This document shows, one piece after another, positions 38,260-51,360 of a stretch of 64,000 nucleotides of DNA. This stretch comes from Xiphias gladius. Taxonomy: Eukaryota > Chordata > Actinopteri > Istiophoriformes > Xiphiidae. The position numbers and the translations under genes were made by a program. The stretch lies in NCBI RefSeq assembly GCF_016859285.1, contig NC_053416.1:5289001-5353000 (forward strand), written 5' to 3'. Position 1 is the stretch's first letter. Each line of letters starts with the position of its first letter. The notes under the pieces were generated by a model that was not told the origin of the DNA, made no database searches, and saw only the letters and a list, made by a program, of their open reading frames with translations.

Positions 38260-38927
38260 CCGTCATCATGGAGGAAAAGCAGACGACTGTGGCCGAGTGA
38301 GGAGGACCGAGCGCTGCGCCCTCGCCGCATCCCGTCGTTTTCTTTCGCCTGCGGTTATTTGCAATCGGTGAGAGAAAAAAAAAAAAAAAAACCAAACAAA
38401 ATGTTGTCTGTTGTAGCAATTAGATTTTTTTTTTAGTGCATGCATTTCTGGTGCGGCCGACGTTATAGGAATCGTCTGCTGCCTACGGATTATGCAGAGT
38501 GTTCGTGCTTCGGTTTTGCCGGAGACGACCGAGCGATAGTCGCCTGGTTTTTTGTTTTTTTTTCCTCCCGGATTGTTGCCTCTCGGAAGGGAGGAACAAA
38601 CGCTCGTAAGGCTCGAGAATTAGTTTTCCCCGTCTGCGTTTGTGTTCGACGGTTGCCGACTGTGGCGCCGGCGCGGACGCCGCGGACCGGCCCCGGGAAA
38701 ACGCAAAGGGTAAAACCGAGAGCCGCGGCTTTAGACGCGCGCTGATCCCTCAGCACCGCGGACAGCTCCGGAGCCTCGGGCCCGACCCGGGCGCCCCTTG
38801 TCGGCCTCACCCGCAAACCCTGACACCGCTGCCATCTCCTCCGTTTCGCAGGGGGATCGCTCGACAGCAACGCACCCGCCGAGGACACCGGAGGGGCGAC
38901 AGCGGCCAAGATGAAGCATTTTCTCAG
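38260..38927 (+). promoter_or_regulatory. elmod1: CpG island and 5' end of elmod1
   Basis: CpG-dense, GC-rich sequence runs up to and over the first coding exon and contrasts sharply with the AT-rich surroundings. No TATA box stands out. A pyrimidine tract with CAG about 60 bp before the ATG could be an acceptor for an upstream non-coding exon. Open frames on both strands here reflect high GC content, not coding. Confidence 0.65.
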
Positions 38928-41900
38928 GTACAGAGACGCCAGCGAGACGCCATTATTGCAATGATGCAGGCAGGGCTTAATTTACACTATCATTTTTTTT
39001 TTTTCTAGACGTGAAGGAATCCATTGCTAATTACGCCCCCCCCCCGCCCCCCCAAGCCTGTCCTCCTGTGCTTATCTTCGATCTCCTGTAATGAGTTGCT
39101 GACACCAAATACTGTAGCGGACCGCGTATTCCCAGTTTTCCCATTTAAGCTCCTCACAATCGATCAGGCTGTTGTGAGGCCCCTAAGTGGCTGTTGTGGT
39201 GTCAATCGGTTTGAGTGGGTCGCTTGGAGAGGAGGCCTCTTAATTATGGGGAACTTGTGAACCAACTGCTCTCTTCTGGTGTTTCTATTAATAGCCCTGC
39301 TCCGCGTATTTCTGGATTCACGTAAATCCTATGATAAACACCTCGTAGTTTTGTAGTCCTGATTTAAATAGTACAGTATAGTGTTTAACACACAGGCAGT
39401 TGCTTCATTGATGACCCTTGTTATTGGTTACATAACATACAGTTGCAAGGTTTTTTTTTTTTTTTTTAATTTTAATCCAAATTTGTCCATGTATTTGTAT
39501 AAATTACAATACTGTGATATTCTGAGGTGAATACAAAGACATGGCACCTTTCAACAACGAGGCAATTCAAAGGCAAAAAAAGGCATAAAGAAACAGAAAA
39601 CAACAGAAAAAAGACACACGAGGATTTAAAAATAGTAAAAATTGAAACAGAAGATGGGAATAAGCTAAAATGGAATAAAAACAGATAAGCCAGGAGGATT
39701 AAAGTTAGATAAAAAGTTAGGTTTAATTTAATTAAAGGCAGTGGTAAGAAAAGAAGTTTTGCTGGAGAAGATCTCACGTTTTCTGGGAGTTTGTTCCAGA
39801 TACGCGAAGCATAGAAACTGTTGGTCTCCAGAGCTGTCCCAGATGATGCAGCGAGGGCCTGCGGATGGTTCATAACACGGCGTCAGGGACGCATTCTGGC
39901 CCTAAACCCTTCAGCGCTTTACAGACCCACGGTGGTAGTTTCAAATCAAACCCCTACATGTTCTCAGACCGACCGAACAGCCATGCGTAGTTACACTTCC
40001 GTTTTCCACCTGCATATTCATTTTAGACCTCAACATATCATGGGGAAATTATTTATTATTTGATTGTGCAGTCAACACTGATGGATGGTGACAAAATAAA
40101 TAATAGGTGCTTTTCTCACAACGGTGCTGTTTTGTGCTTTATCCCTGTTTGGACCACGTTTCCCACAACCCCCATTTTTTTCTTGCTCCTCGTTTCTTTT
40201 CCTGCTGTTTGCGGTGCTACTTAAGAGAATAAATCCATTTAAAAGAACTTTTTTTTTTTTTAGTTCACCTTTTACTGCCTTTGCCCTGGTCTCGAAGATA
40301 ATTAGCTTCATTTACTTTGAATGAACAGTGGAGACCAGTGGAGGCTGCATCAGAGCGGAGGCCCTGCTTTTGATGATGGCTGTGGTTGTTTATGGTAATT
40401 ATTCTAATTCGCTTAAATGAATGTGGTAATAGTTTACTGCTGTAGAAATGATTCATGTAGCACCTTTAAAGGCTTCGGCTGATCAAAGTATTCTCTTATT
40501 AATTTAGCACTGCACTTCCATATCCGTTGGAGAACTTGTGGTCAGAATCAAAGCAACAGAGGTTGAGGTATCCTAACATTTAGTCCCTTTTTTGGGACTC
40601 CAACTCCCCCCCCCCCCCAAAAAAAGGTCGATCCTACATTTCCCATAATGCAACCAACAGCATCCTTCCTTTCTGGTAAATAACCCCCATCTTTCAAACT
40701 GCACATCTCCAGTTTTCAAGGGCGTAGGTTTGATTTCAGAAGCGTGATAAAAGTAGTGGAGTAAAAAGTAGAATATTTATACTCTGAAGTGTTGTGAAGT
40801 ATAAAGTGGAAATGCTTAAGTAAAGTGCAAATACCTCAAAATTGTACTTAAACGCGCTGCTTGAATAAATGTACTTGATCACTCTCCACCGCTGGTGTGG
40901 GGGGACATGTCCCCCGCATCCCACAAAATTACATCCGCAGGCCTCCTGTCAGTAGTCAGTGGTCTGTCCGTGAGACCAAGCTCAGATAACCCCCAATGGC
41001 ATCAGGAGGGATATTTTCTGAAGATTTCGTACAAGTGTTTTTCCACAGACCGAGCGGCACTCGCCACGACTAGTAAACCGACCTTCGTGTGTAAGAATTG
41101 CAGCGCAGGGCCCCTTTAAAAAAAAAAAAAAATGGACTCACAGGAGGCAGTTTCAGTGTCACGTTCGTGGACAGTTTTTCTGCGTATTAAACCTGTAACT
41201 GTTTGGTTGCAGTGTAACCCGTGAGCCCTCCTACCTTCCGCCCCTCACTTGGGGCTCACTTCCTTGAAGGTTAAGAAAATGACAGAGTGCCTGTACGAGC
41301 TGTTTAACATGCCGGTCGCATCCGAGGCGCTCGGGAGGGAGGAATGAATCCTTCGGGACTGTACCGGTGATCACTTACCTTCTTTTTGTTGTCACGGAAG
41401 ATGGGGTTTTTGCAGTGATCCCTCAGCATCAGAAGGATTTATTTCTGCCTGAAAAGGTTGTAAACTCTCTTCCACTAAAACAAACAAAGAGGGAAATTGT
41501 TCATCCTGAGGATTAAATGATAAATAACCTTCCCTGGATCTTTTACTAATAGAGGATCATAAAATCTGATGATAGAGGGGGTTCAATTCGAATGACACTC
41601 AATGTGTTCCCTTCCTCTCTTGCCTCCCAAAGTTAAGTGCAGAGGGAGCCTCCACAGTTTCTTAATGGGTCACTCTGCATTTCCCAAGGCGAACATCTCC
41701 ATTTTCATTCTCCGCGTCACCTGTAAAAATAGCACGCTGTGATCTGCTGCAAGTTTCCCCTGGTAGACAAGAAGTGAAGCACAATCTTCTGACCTCTTTT
41801 TCTCTATACACTATCTTCCTCCCCGCTCGTCTTTTTGCCATTAGTCTCTCGTCTCTTCCTCTCTTCACTTCTTTCTGTAAGTGTGGGTATTTCCTCTCTG

Positions 41901-44900
41901 AGGTGACTATGAAAACCGTTCATTGTATTTCACCTATTTTTAATACTGCAAAATCAGTCGAAAATACTGTTCATTTATGTGGGATTTTTAGTCGAAGAGC
42001 TCCAGTCTACTGAGCTACAGAAGCCTGAAGCAGACCAGATGAAACACATTTTTGCAAAAAAGTTCACAGTTACAGCAAATTTGAGAGGAAATGGATTGAA
42101 ATAGTCTAGATTAAGAACAAATAATATGGTTTAAACCGTGAGATAGCTTTACTGAAGTGACTACAGTGGGTTAAAACCTAACATTGATTTTATCCTTAAA
42201 ATACAGTCTTAGTTGTTGTCAAAGCAAAATTATGAGCTGTTTTGATGTTAATTTTAATAATCTGGTTTATATGATCAAGCAAATTTGTTGGTAGCGGATC
42301 GGGATTAAGGCTCTCCATACCAGAGGTTGCCAATCCAGGAGTTGCCCCCCGCCCCATGGTTACAAAAAGATAAATCTGTGGGGTTTCGAAATGATTAACA
42401 AAATAGGGAGTATCGGTGCTACAAAAAAATATGTTTATTTTTGAAACCCTTCACCTATTGGTGCTTTTTTTTTTTTTTTTTTTTTTACTGGATAGTTTTC
42501 AGTTTTAGTTTTCCAGTGGGTTGGAAAACAATTTGGCTTAAGAAGTGAAAGAATTTCCTCAACACAAAGAAGAACATGTAAGTCTTCAGTTTATTTGAAA
42601 AATTTTAAAATCACCAAATGCGGAGATACTGGACAGCAACAGCTGCCTGCGAAAAGGGGGTATGAGCAGGCATAGCTTGGCTGTAGAGGGCCAAAAACCA
42701 AAAACCAGTGTCCTATGCTATTGTACATATATAATGTACATATATAATATCCATCAACTGTGTCTTTTGTTCGATCAGTCTAATCCCTGTCGTCTCCTCC
42801 TCTTCAGAGTGGTGACCCACTTCTTTTTGTTCCTCTACTGTAAATTGCTGTGGCGGGTGCTGAAGTTTGTTGTCCGGAAGTTTACGGGACGCTGTGAGCT
42901 GCAGCGAATCTGCTACAACAACAAGCATGGAGCCCGCAGGACCCTCAAGATAGGTAGGCCTGCACGCTGCCTGACATGTGCTTTTAATTTCGATTATTAT
43001 TTGAGTTCATCTAGTTCATTTATGTATAAACCAACCATCATTTTATAACAGCTTTACACTGAAAGAAGGCTCCAGTACTTTAATTTCATATTATTCAAAT
43101 CGAAGTGTATTTGTACTTAGTTATAAATGGTTCATTTTTATGGCTTTTTTTTTATGGCTGGCTTTTAATGGAAACTTTGAAATGGAAATTAAGTTCCATG
43201 AGTATTTTGTGAACACTTTGGTGTCCATCCATTTTCTTGTCACCCTCAATCTTTTCCCGGGTTAAATTTCATTCATTCAGAATTGAGTTCATAATTTGAA
43301 CTCAGTATGTACATTTTTTTTTACATCTGCCTTGAACCAAAATATGTTCTCTGAAGCTTCCAAATAGCGCTGCTTTTCATATCACCATTTGCAGTTGTCT
43401 TACACTTTGCAACCATTTCCTTCCAGAGTCGTCTCTGAGGTACTCCAAGAATGAGGTAGGAGTCTCGAAATCTATGAATACGCTGGATGTACAGTATGTC
43501 CAATATAATGCAGGTGTGTCGCTCCGGTTTCTAGCTTCTGTCTGTCTGTCCTCCGCTGTCTTCTCTTGTCTTGTCCTCTCTAGCTGCTGCAGTCTGCCCT
43601 CAGCATCCATCCCGATAAAGTGGAGAGAACCATTGACAACATCATGACCTTGAAGAGGATCAACCCTGACACCAACCCACAGTGAGACCCTACATTACAC
43701 ATCGCATTTTTGTCACTTTATCACTTGTGTGAGGGTGATGTGGCAAATTGGAGGTTATCACTGGAGCGTCCACGCTCGAAATCCTCACACGAGCTGTGAA
43801 AAGTGTGGCTATAGTCAGTGAATAAGCATCCTTTTTTTTTTTTTTTTTTTTTTTTCAACCTTTATTTAATTCTCGGGGGTTTTATTGAGGGTAGCCCTCA
43901 TTTTCAGTGATGCAGATATTACACTAGGCAGCGAACAAAAAGAAAAAAACCATGAAATGGATTATAAATATTATAAAACATATTAAAACAAGTAGTTTTA
44001 ATAAAAGACAATAAAATACAGACAAGACGCAAATGAAACCAGATTAAAAAAAGTTGAAAGTAGGCATAATAAAACATGAAGATACAGACAAGTAATACAA
44101 TTATTTAAGGGTTTGTGATCATGGTTTTAAATTCCCCATAAGATATTAGGTAATTGATTTTTACAGCGTGTTAAAGGTTGTTCCAAGAGGTTGGGGCATT
44201 AAAACAAAAGGCTGACACCAACCCACATAACATGTTCTGCTTCCTCAGCAGCGACTGCTGAGCTACCCTTGAGCACGGCCTGCTCAAACTCCCTTAAATA
44301 GTGGCTCAGTGGCTTTTTGCAAAAGCAAAAGACTGTCTTAGTAGATCTGAATTCCCTCATCCAAACAGCCCTTCCTCTCCCTGTGTGTCCCCAGGCTGGG
44401 CATCTCTCTGCAGGCCAGCCTGCTGCAGATCGTGGGCTACAGGAGCCTGGTGGTGGAGGTGGAGAAGCTGCGCAGGGAGCCTTATGACTGTGAAAACGCC
44501 GAGCACGAGGACATGCTGATGAAGGTACACGGCATCCCTTTTTAGCTAACTATTTAAACTTCTCCGCCTGCCAACTCGTTTTCACACACTCTCAACGTAT
44601 GTGGAAATGGTTTTTAATTTCTGTTGTTTTCAAATTAGTTGAGCCACTCTCCACATACCCCCAAGCAACCGCAGAGGTCACTGGCAAAAACCTTTTTTTT
44701 TTTTTTTTTTAGACATTCACAATAAAGACATCATACTAAGGATGGGCTATAGCATGGTGCATAATGACTATGCTGCATGTATTGCTAGAAAACTATAGAC
44801 ACCGCAAAATAACAGGTATCTCTGTACACAGTTATAAGATATCATACACACGATTTTTTTAATTTACCATATTACTGTAATCGTATTCCTATAAGCACAT

Positions 44901-45196
44901 GCGTAAGTGTAAGTAAAGGGCAGTAAAAATGTCAGAAATAAAGGTTAAAAATGCTGCTAAAATAATGGGGCAAAAGTAGCTGAAGCCTTTAGAAGTGACC
45001 TAAAAGAAACGCTAAAGTATAATAGTGATACTGGTAGTTTCATCCTCTCAGACAAGTTGCTTTAAGGCAAAGAGCTTGGTCACTTTGTGTCTTTGGGCTG
45101 ACTTTGGGCTTTAAATATCTCTGATAGACAATAGCCTGGACGTAAATCAAACGCTGCTTTAAAAGTGATCAGTAAAACTGTGATATCAGTAAATGC

Positions 45197-45240
<44 letters not shown>

Positions 45241-48200
45241 GCGCTGCGCTTGTTTTTTTTCTATGGATGGGCTGTGTGTGTGCGCGCGTTTGTATTTTTT
45301 TTAGTTTGTGTGTGTGTTTTTTCAGTTTTTTTTTTTTTGGAGCCCTGACACATCTCTCAACGGCCGCATCTCTAAACAGTGGTGTGAGATCGGTTTCCAA
45401 GGCAGCGATCCCAAGACTGATTTCAGAGGCATGGGCCTACTGGGCCTGCATAACCTGCTGTAGGCGCTCAGTCTCTTCACTCTCTGTAAAACAGTGGTCA
45501 TAGTCTAAAAACCAGTCAGACAGTGTTACACTTTAATGGCACTAATGTGGCAGATATCACAGCCATAAACACTCTTTGTAGCAGCTACGAGTCGTTGTGT
45601 TCTTGCTTTAGAAAGCTTCACCAACTGTTCCTGCAGATCACTTCAGGTTCTGAGATATTCTTAGGCTGTCCTGCACACGCAGCATGTCTAAGATCTACCC
45701 ACAGATTTTCAGTGATCAGGGGGACTGTGAGGGCCTCTCCAAAAGCTTCAGCTCGTGTTTCCTGAGGTAGTTCATGGGGGATTTTGAGGTCTGCCTCGGA
45801 TCATTGTCCTGCTGTAGGAGCCAGCCTCTTTTCAGTTTCATATTTAGTGGAATCCATTCGTACCTGTCTGTGTAATGTTTCCCGAGCCACTGGCTGCCAC
45901 ACGACCCCAAAGCAGAATATTTCCACCCCCGTTGCTTAAGTTGTTCTTTTCATCAAATGATGCTCCTTTTTTTTTTTCCCTACAAACAAACCTTTGGTGA
46001 CTGTGGCCAAACAGCCCAAGTTTAACAGCACTTGTTTCCAAAAATGACTCTGGCTTATCTGGATGTTGCTTTGAATACTTCAGATGTTGACTTTTGTGAT
46101 GAGGTCGCATGTAAAGTTTCCTCCTAATGACTCGTCTATGTTTGTCCATCAACAATGAACAGTGGAAATTTGCGCCACCACCCCTGTGGCAGCTAAACCT
46201 TCCTGCAGCTCCTTTGCAGTCATGTGTGATTTTTTTTTTTTTTTTTTCCCCTTTGTGCCCAGCAGACCTGCATTTTTATCTGAAAGTTTTCTTGGTCTCG
46301 TCTCGACTTCCACAGTTCCCCTTCACTGCCGCTTCTTCGTGACCTTTTTCAGAGTGTAAATTTCAAGCTGGAAGCGCTTTGGTATCTTTTTGTAGACATC
46401 ATTTAGCTTCATTGTTAGATCCTCAGTCATCTGCTTGGAGGAGCCCATGGTTGTTGAGTGTTAGCACAAGGTTTGTGGAGTCAATTAAGGCTTAATGACT
46501 TAATGAAGTTCTGAGTATTTTACAAGTAGAAACTTTTGCACATGCCACAACTGTAAACACTAGTATGTATCCTGTATATACTAGTGTTTACAGTTTGACT
46601 TGTACATACACATGCACAGACACTTGTTTAGTGGGTCATCTAAAGAAGTATATTAGCTATAAAAGAAATTGCCTTGAGACAATAGGTTCATATGAATAAT
46701 GAATGATTTCTATACGCAGCAGGTGTAAGGGGGGTCTTCTGATGTGTTTCCCGAATTCTTTTTCCTTGAAGCTTCTCTTGTCTCTCTGCAGGTATTTTGC
46801 AGAACATGACAAGGCTACTGCTCTGCAGATGCTCAACGACTCCCTGCAACCAAAGCACAAGTACGTCAGCCCCCTTTCATTTCAGCCTTTGCCAGAGCAT
46901 GGCCGTGTTAAAGGAATACACCAAGTGTTTTAGTAGAAAGTCTCTCTGCTGGATTGGCGTGTTCTCAGGAGGTCACGACTCTGGGGTATTATGATCCAAA
47001 ACTGAGGAAATGTGAATTTTAAGCAGATGTAAAGCTACTTGGCAAGAAGCTGAGACCGGTAAAATGTACATGTATTCATGGCAGGTGGCAGTAGGGTAGA
47101 GTAGGGTACATGATGAACTTAAATAGCTCAAGGCTCAAGGTTAAATTTACTCATACATAAAAACATGTAAATTATAGTGCACCCATCGTAATCAACCAAC
47201 ACTAATAACTTATGCATAGGAAATAAATACTAAGCATAGATAAAAGCAACATAAAACTATATTCCACAATAAAACTCGTAAAAGCGTCTAAAGGAACCTC
47301 TCAAGCGGCAGTTTAGAAAACAAACTGATTAAAATTCAATTACAGATTAAAAAGATGATGAATCTGCAGGCAGTATCATTCATAGTGCTCCTTACTTACT
47401 TACTCTTTGCCCTTCAACGTTTTTAACCTCTAAAGGTCGATACTCAGAACTGTGTATGCTAAATGGTTCACTCAGCAAACGGTAGGAACTGGACTTCACA
47501 TTGATGTCCATTAATGAAGCGGGTTAAGAGCCGCTTTATGACAGTTCTGCTCGGATAGAAAAATTGACATGAAAAAGAAACCACAGTATGTACTACACGC
47601 AGAAATCAGTATTCATATGATGCTTTGTGCCCTTCCTCTGGCCGCTCCAAACAAACGAGAAATTCCTCACGTCACTTGTCAAATTTGCAGTCAAACAACC
47701 GTGTCATGTCGCAGCGTCGCCTGTCTGGTATACCAGTGATCCCACATCAGATGACCTGAGGGACTCTCCGTTCTTCCATTCCCATGGTAACCACCTCCAT
47801 TTTGTTGATTGATGCTACCTATAGTAAATCCATATCTTGACACAAGTGCTGACTCCTGACTGTAATAACTGCCGTATGTAGCTGTCCTTTAGATTTGCTG
47901 TGGTATTTCTTTTGCCCCAATCATTTATAGCATAAATCAGGTAATAAAGACTCTTTTGTCATCTAGTGGATTCCAAGCAGCTTTATTATTATATTATCAT
48001 TTTCCGAAACGTTAACAAGCAACCCCAAGGTCAGTCAACTACCACCATGCAGTTCCTGTTCTCACTACTTAAACCTGCACTAATTCATATTTATTATGCT
48101 AATAATGGAACAAATGTAGTGGACTATATAATAAGGGACTACATGTAATGTGATATAGGTTGCTCATAGCGATGAACCCACAGAGAATTATCACCAACTC

Positions 48201-50867
48201 GGCTTTCAGGGGCTTTTTAGCCTCTTTTTTCCCCCTGTTCTATTGTTTTGGTTTCGTGGCAAACAAGCTAGACTCTCATCAACCTCTTGTCCAGCAGCAG
48301 CAGTAATTTCCGGTGAAAATGCTGCTCTGATAAGCCCACTGTACACCACCGGCCAAGAGTTAGCGACCAGGTGGTGAAGAAAGAAGAGTCACATATTTTT
48401 TCAGGGGTTGGTGGAGACCGAAACAGAGCTAAAAGGAGACTGAATGTCGAATTTTAAATTCATCAGGTGGCCAAAAACAGGACTCCAAATGAATGCTAGT
48501 GCTAATACTGTTCTGGGTCTGTTGGATGTGTGAACAGGCAGCTGTTTGATAACAAGTTCACAACTTTGATTTTTAAAGGTAACAATATTGCAAATGTTTT
48601 TGGTTTCAGCTTGTTCCACTGCCCCCTGGTGGCCAAAAAATTCAACTAATGGAGCTTTAAAATTTCTACAGGACACTTGGTGTATCCTTGCAACTTTAAA
48701 CTGCACTTTATCATCCATGACTCTGCATTTACCATATTCTGCTTGATTCTTTTCATTCTTACAGCTTGATGTCTTTCACTGCATTATATTTTACTGACTG
48801 CTGCTGCCTGAGTTGTTCATCATTGGCTTCTCAGTGAGCTGTCTCATTTCACAAATGAAAATTCTTCTTCTTCTTCTCTCTTCACCTCCACCTCCACCTC
48901 CACCTCCACCCTCACCTCCGCTGCCACCTTTCTACCCATACCCCCCCCCCCCTCGTCCCCGTCCCCATCACATGCACTTGTAGGAGCACACACCGAAAGC
49001 CAAGGTACTCAGCTTCACTTTCATTCACTTGCTTTTTGCTCCATTCATAGCTTTCTCTTTTCTGTTGTCTTTTCTTGCACAGTTTAAAGCTAAGTACGAT
49101 TTACATGCAAACACCCTGCTGCCTTATCAGCCTGAAACACAGCATGGGGCTGAAACAGAGAGGAATATCCCAGTCACAGTGATAGTGACAGTACTGTGTC
49201 AAATTTAGGTAATTATTGAGCAGTTTTCCGTTTTTTAAAGATTTACATCATCAGTAGTAACAAATAGACTTGGGGCTGAGAGGATTCAGAAAGTGTTGAG
49301 AGATGGAGTAACGCATTTTGCTATTTCTGTAAGTGAAAAATGTAGAATAACACCAGCCTTGTCCTTTACATGGAAACCAGGAAATGCATTTCATTGGTCC
49401 CGCCTTACATTATTAGTGGTAATTAAGCCCTCAAACAAACAAATAAAGTTGCGTAGCGCAGTTTTGACATCAAATCATTTGATAATATGTAAAATCATAT
49501 ACAAAAAGAGAAATATTTATGCTAAAATGTTGCTCCTTTGGTACAAACTTAAAGTCACAATGAACTGAGAAGTTACTTTTGTCCCTTGTTAGCTGCACTT
49601 ATTATTCATTTTCAATTTAATTTTTATATAAAAATCCCAATATTGTAAATTAAGTGAGATGTGAGCACTTTGATTAGTCATGATTCATCTCCTCACTTTA
49701 ATATTCTTCGCTTGAACTCAGGCCTTCGCATGAAGGGAGTATTTTATACAATACATTGTATATTTTATCTGTGCCTATAGTGTGTTTCCATCAATAACTC
49801 TGTGTAGTATTAAGCCTAGAGAGTCTTAGTGCAACAGTTGTACTGTATAGATCCCTGGTGCTTCCCTTTAGATAACAATAAACTTGGTAAAACTTGACTT
49901 GAACTGAGGACTTGAATCATTTTAGACTTACAGCACACCCACATTTTTTCATTGTTACTCGTAGTTGATCATTTCATGTTGACGAATGCTATGAAAATTT
50001 ATCTCACAACGCCGGTTCTGCATGGATAATATACTGATGGGTCTGCTGTCCGGGTTGTTGGATTGAACTGATAGGAGGAAACAGCAGCAAGGGTAGTAAT
50101 AGTTTTAGCAATAGCAAAAACATAGCACAGTCACTTGTAAAACAAACATGTTGTATGGATAATTGGGATAATGTGCACATTATGTTAAAACATTAAATGA
50201 GTTGAACATGCAGTTTAGAGTCAGGGCCATAAACGAACTGAAATCAGAGACTCAACTTGAGGCTCTGCTCAGCTTTGGAATTTTTAAAAAATTGGACCTG
50301 ACCTCAGGTTAAAAGACTAGACTAGTAAAAAAGACTAGACTAGTTTAAGTCCATGTGAAGAAACTACCCATGTTGCCGAATGACATGAATTAGTTTACAT
50401 TTTTATACTTGTCAACAATCTGTTCCAGTGGTACAGTCTTGCCGTGACGTGCTGTTTCCTCAACAAATGCATCCGTTTAAAGAAGCAAGCTCCTACAATG
50501 TTTTTTCACTGTAACTTTTAATATTTCCCTGTAGGTTTAGTTTTTATCTACACTGTGTGATGCACTCAGTGTTGCTTCACATGCAAACAGTGCATGACTC
50601 AATTTTGTGTCCTTCACAGTGAGATTAACAAGCCTGAATGGGAACAGAAGAACCTTGACAAAGCTATCGGGTAAGTGTGAGCACATGTGCTGTGGGTATA
50701 CGTGCACGTGTGTGTGGAGGAGGTGAAACTGGGCAACTGCCACTGGAGCTGTCTGCGTTTTGGCCTCAATAAAGCAGTTTTAGCATTGGAAGGGCTCTGG
50801 AAAGTGGCCATCGAACCAGTGTGTGCATGCGAGCGTGTAGAAGTGAGTGTATATTTAAGCAGGATAG

Positions 50868-50911
<44 letters not shown>

Positions 50912-51305
50912 TGCGCGTGTGTGTGTGTTAAGCGGTAGGAAGTGTGTTTCTGCTGTGCATCCTGCTTCCAGTCTGCATCGGCTCTGATAAGCACCAAAGA
51001 CGGACTCTTAAAACACACAGCCACAGTTACACAAAATCCTTCTGTACTACACAGTGTTGTGAGGACACTCCAGCAAAGCAGCGAGCTGTAAACTGCAAGT
51101 CGTTTATTTTACTGTTGAGTCAGGAAACAGTGGCGTCTATACTAAAATGTGTATTTTTTAAAAGCCTTTTATTCCATTTTTTTTCTTTGTTTTATGTCAT
51201 TGTTTGTGCCTTTTAATATGTTTTGCAATACGATGGTTCCGTTGTTAATGCTGGTGTGGATTTTTTTAAACAATTTTTTTTAAAGTTGCCATATTAATAA
51301 AGTTT

Positions 51306-51360
<55 letters not shown>

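Noticed and set aside
38440..39008. Long overlapping frames on both strands around the elmod1 start
   Set aside because: They coincide with the CpG island, where low stop-codon density gives chance frames; the real frame is the short ATG exon at 38911.
45080..45503. 106- and 112-codon frames at the (GT)n tract
   Set aside because: Low-complexity translations of the microsatellite; only 45326-45459 within them is a supported exon.
46549..46595. microRNA precursor at the perfect hairpin
   Set aside because: The stem is only 18 bp with no extended lower stem, and it abuts a transposon end.
50614..51024. 136-codon minus-strand frame rich in HTHT
   Set aside because: Antisense translation of a GT microsatellite next to elmod1 exon 50620-50670.
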